Assembly: GCF_002078175.1 (NCBI RefSeq)
Contig: NZ_MWFK01000001.1
Coordinates: 3,720,001-3,784,000 of the forward strand
Length of the DNA: 64,000 nucleotides
DNA from: Streptomyces sp. M41(2017)
Lineage (GTDB): Bacteria; Actinomycetota; Actinomycetes; Streptomycetales; Streptomycetaceae
Direction of reading: 5' to 3'
In this document: piece after piece, positions 1 through 7,991 of the stretch
Layout of the letters: each line of letters starts with the position of its first letter
Numbering within the stretch: the first letter of the stretch is position 1
The notes under the pieces: generated by a model
What the model was told of the DNA's origin: nothing
Seen by the model: only the letters and a program-made list of their open reading frames with translations
Databases searched by the model: none
Translations under genes and position numbers: made by a program

Positions 1-1
1 A

Positions 2-391
2 CTCCCCTCACTGCTCCCCGAATCCGACGTCGTCGTGCTGTCCACCCCGCTCACGGAGAGCACCCGAGGGCTGGTGGACGCCGAGTTCCTGTCCCGCATG
101 AAGGACGGCGCCCTGCTGGTCAACGTGGCGCGCGGTCCCGTCGTCGACACCAAGGCGCTGCTCGCCGAACTGGAGAGCGGCCGCATCACCGCGGCCCTCG
201 ACGTGACCGACCCCGAACCGCTGCCGGCGGGCCATCCGCTGTGGCACGCGCCCGGCGTGCTCATCAGCCCCCATGTCGGCGGCCCCACCTCGGCGTTCTG
301 GCCGCGCGCCAAGCGGCTGCTCGCGCAACAGCTGACGCTTTTCGTGAACCGGGAGCCGCTGCGGAACGTGGTTCTCACCACCGGCACCTGA
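2..391 (+). CDS. D-2-hydroxyacid dehydrogenase (3' part only)
   Basis: This is the C-terminal part of an NAD-dependent D-2-hydroxyacid dehydrogenase; the 5' end lies outside the window and the frame is open from base 2. About 129 residues are visible. They include the second half of the nucleotide-binding fold, the NVARGPVVD segment with the catalytic-site Arg, the Glu in the DPEPLPAGHPLW segment, and the catalytic His in SPHVGG. In this family these three residues reduce 2-keto acids or oxidise 2-hydroxy acids with NAD(P)(H). The substrate cannot be told from this fragment. It is not serA, which is complete further on and has an ACT domain. The stop is about 115 bases before the next frame, on the same strand. 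Confidence 0.85.
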   Translation, partial: LPSLLPESDVVVLSTPLTESTRGLVDAEFLSRMKDGALLVNVARGPVVDTKALLAELESGRITAALDVTDPEPLPAGHPLWHAPGVLISPHVGGPTSAFWPRAKRLLAQQLTLFVNREPLRNVVLTTGT

Positions 392-460
392 GCACCGCCC
401 CGGTCGCCCTCCGACCGCCTCGAACACCCTCCGCAGTTCCCCGAACGCGGGCAGTTCCGG

Positions 461-498
461 CATAGTCCCTGGTCGTCACGGAGCGTAGAGGAACTATG
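461..498. promoter_or_regulatory. Interrupted dyad upstream of the GGDEF/EAL gene
   Basis: The arms CATAGTCCC (461-469) and GGAACTATG (490-498) are complementary at 8 of 9 positions and lie just before the proposed GTG start at 506. The right arm overlaps a Shine-Dalgarno-like AGAGGAA (487-493). It could be a regulator site or an RNA hairpin that hides the ribosome-binding site. No function is shown. Confidence 0.3.
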
Positions 499-505
499 TC
501 CCTGA

Positions 506-3500
506 GTGACGAGACTGGTGTATCGTCCCGACAGGGGCTGCGCCGCGCACCGTTCGGCGCCGGGGACGGACATTGAGACTGCGAGGGGGGCGACGGGCGA
601 TGCACGGCCTATGGACCGACGATCCGACGCGGCGGGGCCGCCGCCGACGACCCTGGCGCGCGACCGCACGAGGACGCGGCCACGGCTGCCATCACCACCG
701 CAGGCATCCGGGCCGCCGCAGGCATGCCCATCCGGCGCACCGGGACCAGTTGGACCCGGGAGCTCGGACCCGGTGGTCCCGGTGAGCTCCCCCGGAGCGC
801 TGTTGGCCCGCCGTCCGGTCTTCGACGGCGGGACGGGCCTGTTCTCGCAGCTCGTCCTCGCCCTGGTGTGCGCGGGGTACGCCGTCGGTTCCGCGCTCGG
901 CTGGGGCTCCCCGAGTCTCGCGCTGGTCATGGGCGACTTCGGCCTGAGCATCGCGGCGGGCACCGCGGCCGTCTCGTGCTTCCTCTACGCCCGTAGCCGG
1001 AGCAGCCGTTTTCGACCCGCCTGGCTGCTGTTCTCCCTCTCCTCGGCCATGGCCTCCCTCGGCAACCTGGTCTGGGGATGGTACGAGGTCGTCCTCGAAC
1101 GCCCGGTGCCCAGCCCGAGCTACGCCGACCTGTTCTTCCTCTGCTTCGCGCCGCCCGCCATCGTCGGCCTGCTGGTGCTCGCCAAGAGGCCCGTCACCAG
1201 GGCGGGTTGGGTGTGCCTCGCCCTCGACTCGTGGCTGATCGGCGGATCACTGCTCACGCTGTCCTGGTCGCTGGCGCTCGCCCAGGCGGCCAAGTTCGAC
1301 GGACCGAGCGTCGCCCACACCGCGTTGTCGCTGGCGTACCCGCTGCTGGACATCGCGCTGGTCAGCATGGTCCTCGCGCTGCACTTCCGGCGCTCCTCGG
1401 TGAACCGTTCGGCGGTGAACACCGCGATCGGGGCGCTCGCCCTGACCGTGATGTGCGACGCCCTGTTCACCTCGCCCCTCCTGCACAACAACTACCACTC
1501 GGGCCAGCTCCTCGACGCGGGCTGGTTCGCCGGCTCCCTGCTCCTCGCGTACGCGCCCTGGGCCGCCACCCGGCACGGGCACCCGGAGGCGGAGGCGGAG
1601 GACCACGGCCCGCAGGAGCACGTCCCGGACGGGCCCGTGCTCCGGGTGCGCGAGCACATCCCCGGCCAGCGCCGGGAGGGCCGCTTCGGTCCACCGGGCT
1701 CCGACGGGCGGCGCGGACCGCGGGGTGGGCACGAGCCCTCCCGACCGGGAACCCCCCGCGGCTCCGGAGAGCACGAGCGCCGGGGCGGGCCCGGCGCGCA
1801 GGAGCACGCGTACGAGCGGGAGCAGGACGGACACCCGCGGCCCGCCCCGCAGGCCCCGGGGCACGGCCGGTACCCGGTGACGCGTCCGATCGCCGGTTCG
1901 CTCGCCGCGCTCACGCCCTATCTCGCCGCCGCCGTCTGCACGCTGGGCATCCTCTACAACATCCTGAACGGGCGCAGGGTGGACCGCGTGGTGCTCCTCA
2001 CCGCCGGTCTCGTCGTCCTCGCCCTCGTGGTGCGCCAGGGCATCATGCTGCTGGACAACATCACCCTCACCCAGGAGCTGGCGCAGAAGGAGAACCACTT
2101 CCGCTCCCTGGTGCAGGGCTCCAGCGACGTCATCATGATCGCCGCTCCGAACGGCATCCTGCGGTACGTGAGCCCGGCCGCCGCCGGGGTCTACGGGCGG
2201 GACGCGGAGGAACTCGTCGGCTCCGAGCTCGCCTCACTGATCCACCCCGAGGACCTCGGCTGCGTGGTCCACGAGGTGCGGCGGTTCCTCGCGGCCAGTC
2301 ACGTCGAGGAGCCGACCACCCGGATCGAGTGCCGCTTCCGGTCCGGCGACGGCGGCTGGCTGAACGTCGAGTCCACCGTCAACCGTCACCACGGCGGACT
2401 CATCTTCAACAGCCGCGACGTGACCGAACGCGTCCGCCTCCAGGCGCAGTTGCAGCACAACGCCGAGCACGACCCGCTCACCGACCTGCCGAACCGCGCC
2501 CTGTTCACCCGGCGCGTCCAGCAGGCCCTGTCCGGGCGCCGCTCCTCCGACCGGGGCACCGCCGTGCTCTTCATCGACCTCGACGGCTTCAAGGCCGTGA
2601 ACGACACGATCGGGCACCAGGCGGGCGACGAACTGCTCGTCCAGGCCGCCCGTCGCCTCCAGGACTCCGTACGGCACGGCGACACCGCCGCCCGCCTCGG
2701 CGGGGACGAGTTCGCGGCACTCATCGTCGGCGACGGCGGCCGCGACCGCACGGCCCGCGAGCAGCAGATAATGGAACTGGCCGACCGACTGCGGATCCGG
2801 CTCTCCCAGCCCTACTGCATCGACGGCAACGATGTCCGCGTCGCCGCGTCCATCGGTGTCGGCTTCGCCGAACCGGGCCTGGGCGCGGGTGAGTTGCTGC
2901 GCAACGCCGACCTCGCCATGTACCGCGCCAAGGCGGCGGGCAAGGGGCGCGTCGAGCTGTACGCGCCGCAGATGCAACAGGACGTGGTCCGCAAGGCGGA
3001 GCTGGCGACCCGGCTGCGCTCGGCCCTCCAGGACGGCGAGTTCGCGCTGCTGCACCAGCCCGTGGTGTCGCTGGAGAGCGGCCGGATCTCGTCGGTCACC
3101 GCACAGGCGCGCTGGCGTTCCTCCCAGGGGGTGCTCTTCACGCCGGCCGAGTTCCTGCGCGTGGCCGAGGACAGCGATCGCACCGCCGAGCTGAGCCGCT
3201 GGATGCTGGACGAGGCCGTCGGGCAGGCGGCCGAGCGCACCGCCGCGGGCATCGCGGTACCGGTCGCCGTCCGGATGACCGCCCGGCGGCTGCTGGACCG
3301 CTCCATGCCCCTCGGCTCCGTCGAATCCCTCCTCACCCGGCACGGGCTCGCGTCCGGCGGGCTCGTCATCGAGCTGTCGGACACCGACCCACGGGTCCCT
3401 CTGGACGAGCTGGAGCGCCGCCTGAACGCCCTCAGGCGCCTCGGGGTCCGGATCGCCCTGGACGGCTTCGGCAGCGGCTACGCGGCGATCACAGCGCTCC

Positions 3501-3895
3501 GCCGGCTCCCCGTCGACATCCTGCGGCTCGACCGCAGTCTGATCGAAGGGGTGGTCGAGTCCGCCCGGCTGCACAAGATCACCAGCGGGCTGCTGCGGAT
3601 CGCCACCGACCTGGGGCTCCAGTCCGTGGCGGACGGGGTGGATCTCCCGGAGCAGGTGATCGCGCTGCGCGCCATGGGCTGCACCCACGGGCAGGGCATG
3701 GCGTTCTCCGGGCCGCTCGACGAGTACCGGCTGCGCCGCGCGCTCTCCTCCGGCCACTTCCCCGTACCGAACGGGCCGGTCGAGCCGGTTTTCGCCGGCG
3801 GGGGAGCGGGGGTGTACACCGGGGGTGTGCCCGCCGTTCTCGGGGGCGGAACGGCCCTCCGCTCACATAATGAGACTCCCGTCCCACCTACTTGA
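506..3895 (+). CDS. Membrane PAS-GGDEF-EAL protein, cyclic di-GMP turnover
   Basis: A 1129-residue membrane signalling protein. A Pro/Arg-rich N-terminus is followed by about eight hydrophobic helices (roughly residues 110-350), a charged Gly/Pro/Arg linker, two more helices (about 475-520), a PAS domain (about 530-640), a GGDEF domain (about 660-815) and an EAL-like domain (about 830-1085). The diguanylate cyclase signature GGDEF is intact at 732-736, and the product-inhibition site RHGD sits exactly five residues before it. The EAL signature is degenerate: TAQ replaces EAL at 865-867 and DG replaces the DD pair at 986-987. I infer an active, feedback-inhibited cyclase with a non-catalytic, perhaps c-di-GMP-sensing, EAL domain. 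The GTG start at 506 follows AGAGGAA by 12 bases; ATG 611 is an alternative. The gene ends just before the ilvB leader. Confidence 0.87.
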   Translation: MTRLVYRPDRGCAAHRSAPGTDIETARGATGDARPMDRRSDAAGPPPTTLARDRTRTRPRLPSPPQASGPPQACPSGAPGPVGPGSSDPVVPVSSPGALLARRPVFDGGTGLFSQLVLALVCAGYAVGSALGWGSPSLALVMGDFGLSIAAGTAAVSCFLYARSRSSRFRPAWLLFSLSSAMASLGNLVWGWYEVVLERPVPSPSYADLFFLCFAPPAIVGLLVLAKRPVTRAGWVCLALDSWLIGGSLLTLSWSLALAQAAKFDGPSVAHTALSLAYPLLDIALVSMVLALHFRRSSVNRSAVNTAIGALALTVMCDALFTSPLLHNNYHSGQLLDAGWFAGSLLLAYAPWAATRHGHPEAEAEDHGPQEHVPDGPVLRVREHIPGQRREGRFGPPGSDGRRGPRGGHEPSRPGTPRGSGEHERRGGPGAQEHAYEREQDGHPRPAPQAPGHGRYPVTRPIAGSLAALTPYLAAAVCTLGILYNILNGRRVDRVVLLTAGLVVLALVVRQGIMLLDNITLTQELAQKENHFRSLVQGSSDVIMIAAPNGILRYVSPAAAGVYGRDAEELVGSELASLIHPEDLGCVVHEVRRFLAASHVEEPTTRIECRFRSGDGGWLNVESTVNRHHGGLIFNSRDVTERVRLQAQLQHNAEHDPLTDLPNRALFTRRVQQALSGRRSSDRGTAVLFIDLDGFKAVNDTIGHQAGDELLVQAARRLQDSVRHGDTAARLGGDEFAALIVGDGGRDRTAREQQIMELADRLRIRLSQPYCIDGNDVRVAASIGVGFAEPGLGAGELLRNADLAMYRAKAAGKGRVELYAPQMQQDVVRKAELATRLRSALQDGEFALLHQPVVSLESGRISSVTAQARWRSSQGVLFTPAEFLRVAEDSDRTAELSRWMLDEAVGQAAERTAAGIAVPVAVRMTARRLLDRSMPLGSVESLLTRHGLASGGLVIELSDTDPRVPLDELERRLNALRRLGVRIALDGFGSGYAAITALRRLPVDILRLDRSLIEGVVESARLHKITSGLLRIATDLGLQSVADGVDLPEQVIALRAMGCTHGQGMAFSGPLDEYRLRRALSSGHFPVPNGPVEPVFAGGGAGVYTGGVPAVLGGGTALRSHNETPVPPT

Positions 3896-3928
3896 CAGTC
3901 AGTGCGTGCCGGGGGGAGGGTCAATGCC

Positions 3929-3970
3929 ATGCGCACCCGAATTCTCGTACTTGGAAAGCGCGTCGGCTGA
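3929..3970 (+). CDS. ilvB leader peptide (attenuation)
   Basis: A 13-codon open frame encoding MRTRILVLGKRVG, preceded by a GGGGAGGG ribosome-binding site eight bases upstream. It contains the run Ile-Leu-Val-Leu, all three end products or relatives of the pathway encoded downstream. A strong terminator hairpin follows (4025-4058), before ilvB. This is the classical arrangement for ribosome-mediated attenuation: scarcity of charged Ile/Leu/Val tRNA stalls the ribosome and prevents terminator formation. A leader of this kind upstream of ilvBNC is, to my knowledge, already described in Streptomyces. An overlapping ATG at 3924 in another frame has no such codons and was not chosen. Confidence 0.85.
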   Translation: MRTRILVLGKRVG

Positions 3971-4024
3971 AGCTAGGTGGTCACCGGAGGATCCGGAACA
4001 CCCAGCGACCGCACCCGGCGCGCT

Positions 4025-4058
4025 CCCCTCGCTTGCCTCACGGCACGAGGGGTTTTTT
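4025..4058 (+). terminator. Attenuator terminator before ilvB
   Basis: CCCCTCG (4025-4031) pairs with CGAGGGG (4046-4052) and an inner TGCC/GGCA helix extends the stem. Six T follow at 4053-4058. It lies between the leader peptide and the ilvB start, with no gene ending nearby, so it is a regulatory rather than a gene-end terminator. Confidence 0.88.
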
Positions 4059-4138
4059 GTTGCACAGGCGCCTTTCGATCAGCAAACGCACACCGCACAA
4101 AAGTCGCAAAAACCCTCAGCATCGAGAAGAGAATGCCG

Positions 4139-5992
4139 ATGACCGAGCAGGCCACCGGGGCCCACCATCCGCAGCCGCGGCCCCGTTCCGGAGGACAGCA
4201 GTCCGCCCCCGTCGAGCACGTCACGGGTGCGAAGTCCCTCATTCGCTCGCTCGAGGAGGTCGGGGCCGACACCGTATTCGGCATCCCCGGTGGGACGATC
4301 CTTCCGGCGTACGACCCGATGATGGACTCGAGCAGGCTGCGCCACGTGCTCGTCCGTCATGAGCAGGGTGCGGGTCACGCGGCCACCGGCTACGCGCAGG
4401 CCACCGGCAAGGTCGGCGTCTGCATGGCCACGTCCGGCCCGGGTGCGACGAACCTGGTGACGCCGATCGCGGACGCCATGATGGACTCCGTGCCGCTGGT
4501 CGCCATCACCGGCCAGGTCGTCACCAAGGCGATCGGCACGGACGCCTTCCAGGAGGCGGACATCGTCGGCATCACGATGCCGATCACCAAGCACAGCTTC
4601 CTGGTCACCAAGGCCGAGGACATCCCGAAGGCGATCGCCGAGGCGTTCCACATCGCCTCGACCGGCCGCCCGGGCCCGGTCCTCGTGGACATCCCGAAGG
4701 ACGTGCTGCAGGCCCAGACGACGTTCTCGTGGCCGCCGCAGAGCGACCTGCCGGGGTACCGCCCGGTGACCAAGCCGCACGCCAAGCAGATCCGCGAGGC
4801 CGCCAGGCTGATCACGAGCGCGAAGCGGCCCGTCCTGTACGTGGGTGGCGGCGTCATCAAGGCGCACGCCACCGCCGAGCTCAAGGTTCTCGCCGAGCTC
4901 ACCGGAGCGCCCGTCACCACCACCCTGATGGCGCTCGGCGCGTTCCCCGACAGCCACCCGCTGCACGTGGGAATGCCGGGCATGCACGGTGCGGTCACCG
5001 CCGTCACCGCGCTGCAGAAGGCCGACCTGATCGTCGCCCTCGGAGCCCGTTTCGACGACCGTGTCACCGGAAAGCTGGACAGCTTCGCTCCCTTCGCGAA
5101 GATCGTCCACGCCGACATCGACCCGGCCGAGATCGGCAAGAACCGCGCCGCCGACGTGCCGATCGTCGGAGACGCCCGCGAGGTCATCGCCGACCTGGTC
5201 CAGGCCGTGCAGAAGGAGCACAGCGACGGCAGCACCGGCGACTACAGCGCCTGGTGGAAGGACCTCAACCGCTGGCGCGAGACCTACCCGCTCGGCTACG
5301 AGCAGCCCGACAACGGCTCGCTGTCGCCGCAGCAGGTGATCGAGCGCATCGGCCGACTCGCCCCCGAGGGAACGATCTTCGCGGCGGGCGTCGGCCAGCA
5401 CCAGATGTGGGCCGCGCACTACATCCAGTACGAACAGCCCGCGACCTGGCTGAACTCGGGCGGCGCCGGAACGATGGGCTACGCGGTCCCGGCCGCGATG
5501 GGCGCCAAGGCGGGACAGCCCGACCGCACGGTCTGGGCGGTCGACGGCGACGGCTGCTTCCAGATGACCAACCAGGAACTCACCACCTGCGCCCTGAACA
5601 ACATCCCGATCAAGGTCGCCATCATCAACAACGGCGCCCTCGGGATGGTCCGCCAGTGGCAGACCCTCTTCTACAACCAGCGCTACTCCAACACCGTGCT
5701 GCACAGCGGCCCGGACGCGGACGGCAAGCAGCCGAGCGCCGGCACCCGCGTCCCCGACTTCGTCAAGCTGTCGGAGGCCATGGGCTGTCACGCGATCCGC
5801 TGCGAGTCCCCGGACGACCTCGACAAGGTGATCGAGGAGGCGAACTCGATCAACGACCGCCCGGTCGTGGTCGACTTCATCGTCCACGAGGACGCGATGG
5901 TGTGGCCGATGGTCGCCGCCGGCACCTCCAACGACGAGGTCATGTTCGCCCGGGACGTCCGCCCCGACTTCGGCGACAACGAAGACGACTGA
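4139..5992 (+). CDS. ilvB: Acetolactate synthase, large (catalytic) subunit
   Basis: The 617-residue catalytic subunit of acetohydroxyacid synthase, which condenses pyruvate with pyruvate or 2-ketobutyrate in the first common step of valine, leucine and isoleucine synthesis. It has the TPP-enzyme layout: an N-terminal domain with GADTVFGIPGG and the catalytic Glu in HEQGAGHAATGYA, a central FAD-binding domain, and a C-terminal TPP/Mg domain with the GDGCFQMTNQEL...INN motif. The start MTEQAT at 4139 follows GAGAAGAGA; an ATG two codons upstream (4133) is equally possible. The open frame extends further 5', but that stretch contains the attenuator and is not coding. It is first gene of ilvB-ilvN-ilvC and is controlled by the leader peptide. 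Cytosolic, complexed with IlvN. Confidence 0.96.
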   Translation: MTEQATGAHHPQPRPRSGGQQSAPVEHVTGAKSLIRSLEEVGADTVFGIPGGTILPAYDPMMDSSRLRHVLVRHEQGAGHAATGYAQATGKVGVCMATSGPGATNLVTPIADAMMDSVPLVAITGQVVTKAIGTDAFQEADIVGITMPITKHSFLVTKAEDIPKAIAEAFHIASTGRPGPVLVDIPKDVLQAQTTFSWPPQSDLPGYRPVTKPHAKQIREAARLITSAKRPVLYVGGGVIKAHATAELKVLAELTGAPVTTTLMALGAFPDSHPLHVGMPGMHGAVTAVTALQKADLIVALGARFDDRVTGKLDSFAPFAKIVHADIDPAEIGKNRAADVPIVGDAREVIADLVQAVQKEHSDGSTGDYSAWWKDLNRWRETYPLGYEQPDNGSLSPQQVIERIGRLAPEGTIFAAGVGQHQMWAAHYIQYEQPATWLNSGGAGTMGYAVPAAMGAKAGQPDRTVWAVDGDGCFQMTNQELTTCALNNIPIKVAIINNGALGMVRQWQTLFYNQRYSNTVLHSGPDADGKQPSAGTRVPDFVKLSEAMGCHAIRCESPDDLDKVIEEANSINDRPVVVDFIVHEDAMVWPMVAAGTSNDEVMFARDVRPDFGDNEDD

Positions 5993-6012
5993 GAGAGAGC
6001 CGAGTCAGAACC

Positions 6013-6540
6013 ATGAGCAAGCACACCCTCTCCGTCCTCGTCGAGAACAAGCCCGGTGTCCTCGCCCGGATCACCGCCCTGTTCTCCCGGCGCGGCTTCA
6101 ACATCGACTCCCTCGCCGTCGGTGTCACCGAGCACCCGGAGATCTCCCGCATCACCATCGTGGTGAACGTGATCGAGGCACTCCCACTCGAACAGGTCAC
6201 CAAGCAGCTCAACAAGCTCGTCAACGTCCTGAAGATCGTCGAGCTGGAGCCCGGCGCGGCCGTTCAGCGCGAACTCGTTCTGGTGAAGGTGCGCGCCGAC
6301 AACGAGACGCGCTCCCAGATCGTCGAGATCGTCCAGCTGTTCCGCGCCAAGACCGTCGACGTCTCCCCGGAGGCCGTCACCATCGAGGCCACCGGCGGCG
6401 CCGACAAGCTGGAGGCCATGCTCAAGATGCTGGAGCCCTTCGGCATCAAGGAGCTCGTCCAGTCCGGCACCATCGCGATCGGACGCGGGGCGCGTTCGAT
6501 CACCGACCGGTCTCTGCGCGCGCTCGACCGCTCGGCCTGA
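6013..6540 (+). CDS. ilvN: Acetolactate synthase, small (regulatory) subunit
   Basis: The 175-residue regulatory subunit of acetohydroxyacid synthase. Residues 1-75 form an ACT domain (SVLVENKPGVLARITALFSRRGFNIDSL), the usual site of valine feedback inhibition and of activation of IlvB. The remainder is the ALS-type C-terminal domain. The length is typical of bacterial IlvN. It starts at ATG 6013, 20 bases after the ilvB stop, so the two are almost certainly co-transcribed and made in stoichiometric amounts. A larger open frame that covers it from inside ilvB is a shadow. Confidence 0.96.
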   Translation: MSKHTLSVLVENKPGVLARITALFSRRGFNIDSLAVGVTEHPEISRITIVVNVIEALPLEQVTKQLNKLVNVLKIVELEPGAAVQRELVLVKVRADNETRSQIVEIVQLFRAKTVDVSPEAVTIEATGGADKLEAMLKMLEPFGIKELVQSGTIAIGRGARSITDRSLRALDRSA

Positions 6541-6557
6541 GCACCGACGGACGACAC

Positions 6558-6599
6558 CGGTACACGGGCGGGCGCCACCCGCGGCCCGCCCGTATACCG
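6558..6599. repeat. Long hairpin between ilvN and ilvC
   Basis: CGGTA-C-ACGGGCGGGC (6558-6573) pairs with GCCCGCCCGT-A-TACCG (6584-6599): 15 base pairs with one mismatch and a 10-base loop. No T-tract follows. It may slow transcription, mark an RNA processing site or uncouple ilvC from ilvBN. Confidence 0.6.
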
Positions 6600-6679
6600 A
6601 GACCCGAGAACTTCCCTTCCCCCGCCCGCCGTACGGTGGGACGCAACACCGGCAATACCGGATAACAAGGAGAACCCCA

Positions 6680-7681
6680 GTGGCCGAGCTGTTCTACGAC
6701 GACGACGCCGACCTGTCCATCATCCAGGGCCGCAAGGTCGCGGTCATCGGCTACGGCAGCCAGGGCCACGCCCACGCGCTGTCGCTGCGCGACTCGGGTG
6801 TCGACGTCCGCGTCGGTCTGCACGAGGGCTCCAAGTCCAAGGCGAAGGCCGAGGAGCAGGGCCTGCGCGTGGTGACGCCGTCGGAGGCCGCGGCCGAGGC
6901 CGACGTCATCATGATCCTGGTGCCGGACCCGATCCAGGCCCAGGTCTACGAGGAGTCCATCAAGGACAACCTCAAGGACGGCGACGCGCTGTTCTTCGGC
7001 CACGGCCTGAACATCCGCTACGGCTTCATCAAGCCCCCGGCCGGCATCGACGTCTGCATGGTCGCGCCCAAGGGCCCGGGCCACCTCGTGCGCCGTCAGT
7101 ACGAGGAGGGTCGCGGCGTCCCCTGCATCGCGGCCGTCGAGCAGGACGCGACCGGCAACGGCTTCGAGCTCGCCCTCTCGTACGCCAAGGGCATCGGCGG
7201 CACCCGCGCCGGCGTCATCAAGACGACCTTCACCGAGGAGACCGAGACCGACCTGTTCGGTGAGCAGGCCGTCCTCTGCGGTGGCACCGCCGCCCTGGTC
7301 AAGGCCGGTTTCGAGACGCTGACCGAGGCCGGGTACCAGCCGGAGATCGCGTACTTCGAGTGCCTCCACGAGCTGAAGCTCATCGTCGACCTCATGTACG
7401 AGGGCGGCCTGGAGAAGATGCGCTGGTCGGTCTCCGAGACCGCCGAGTGGGGCGACTACGTCACCGGCCCGCGCATCATCACGGACGCCACCAAGGCCGA
7501 GATGAAGCAGATCCTCGCCGAGATCCAGGACGGCACCTTCGCCAAGAACTGGATGGACGAGTACCACTCGGGCCTGAAGAAGTACAACGAGTACAAGAGC
7601 CAGGACGAGAAGAGCCTGCTGGAGACCACCGGCAAGGAGCTGCGCAAGCTCATGTCGTGGGTGAACGACGACGAGGCGTAA
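6680..7681 (+). CDS. ilvC: Ketol-acid reductoisomerase
   Basis: The 333-residue class I ketol-acid reductoisomerase. It converts 2-acetolactate or 2-aceto-2-hydroxybutyrate, by Mg-dependent alkyl migration and NADPH reduction, to the dihydroxy acids of the valine/leucine and isoleucine branches. The N-terminal Rossmann domain shows AVIGYGSQGHAHALSLRDSG, and the all-helical C-terminal domain carries the acidic metal-binding residues (for example EAGYQPEIAYFECLHELKL). The GTG start at 6680 follows the ribosome-binding site CAAGGAGA. It is third in the ilv operon, 139 bases after ilvN with a hairpin in between, and is closed by the terminator at 7690-7727. Confidence 0.97.
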   Translation: MAELFYDDDADLSIIQGRKVAVIGYGSQGHAHALSLRDSGVDVRVGLHEGSKSKAKAEEQGLRVVTPSEAAAEADVIMILVPDPIQAQVYEESIKDNLKDGDALFFGHGLNIRYGFIKPPAGIDVCMVAPKGPGHLVRRQYEEGRGVPCIAAVEQDATGNGFELALSYAKGIGGTRAGVIKTTFTEETETDLFGEQAVLCGGTAALVKAGFETLTEAGYQPEIAYFECLHELKLIVDLMYEGGLEKMRWSVSETAEWGDYVTGPRIITDATKAEMKQILAEIQDGTFAKNWMDEYHSGLKKYNEYKSQDEKSLLETTGKELRKLMSWVNDDEA

Positions 7682-7689
7682 GCCCGCGT

Positions 7690-7727
7690 GACGAGGGGCC
7701 GGGGCGGCACGCTCCGGCCCCTTCGTC
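7690..7727 (+). terminator. Terminator after ilvC
   Basis: GACGAGGGGCCGG pairs with CCGGCCCCTTCGTC (one bulged T), a long GC-rich stem starting nine bases after the ilvC stop. It lacks a clean T-run, as is usual in Streptomyces. Confidence 0.8.
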
Positions 7728-7991
7728 GAACCCCGGGTAACCCTCGGGGCGCGATGTTGTCCATCCCGTCCAGCCACGGACGGGTGATCCTTCCGCACAG
7801 GCGCAGGACGACCGCTTCGGCGCCACTACACTGCTGCACATCACCAACGCGTCAGGCCCACAGCGTCGTGCGTCTTCCACGCGGCTCGAGCGACCCCCCA
7901 GAAGTGCAGGCACGCCCCGGGGCCGCAACAAAACCCTCCACCGCCTGCGGCCGTCGGGACGGCCGTCCGCATTGGACTTGTGAGGACTCAC
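7728..7991. other. Intergenic region upstream of serA
   Basis: With the terminator, this makes about 310 bases without a gene. A possible -10 element, TACACT, lies around 7827 in the sense direction. Near the serA start the sequence CTGCGGCCGTCGGGACGGCCG can form a short hairpin. No leader peptide enriched in particular codons is apparent. Confidence 0.4.

Noticed and set aside
496..576. 26-codon upstream ORF before the GGDEF/EAL gene
   Set aside because: Its ATG is only two to four bases from the Shine-Dalgarno sequence, it overlaps the proposed GTG 506 start, and it has no meaningful codon pattern. Not supported as a gene.
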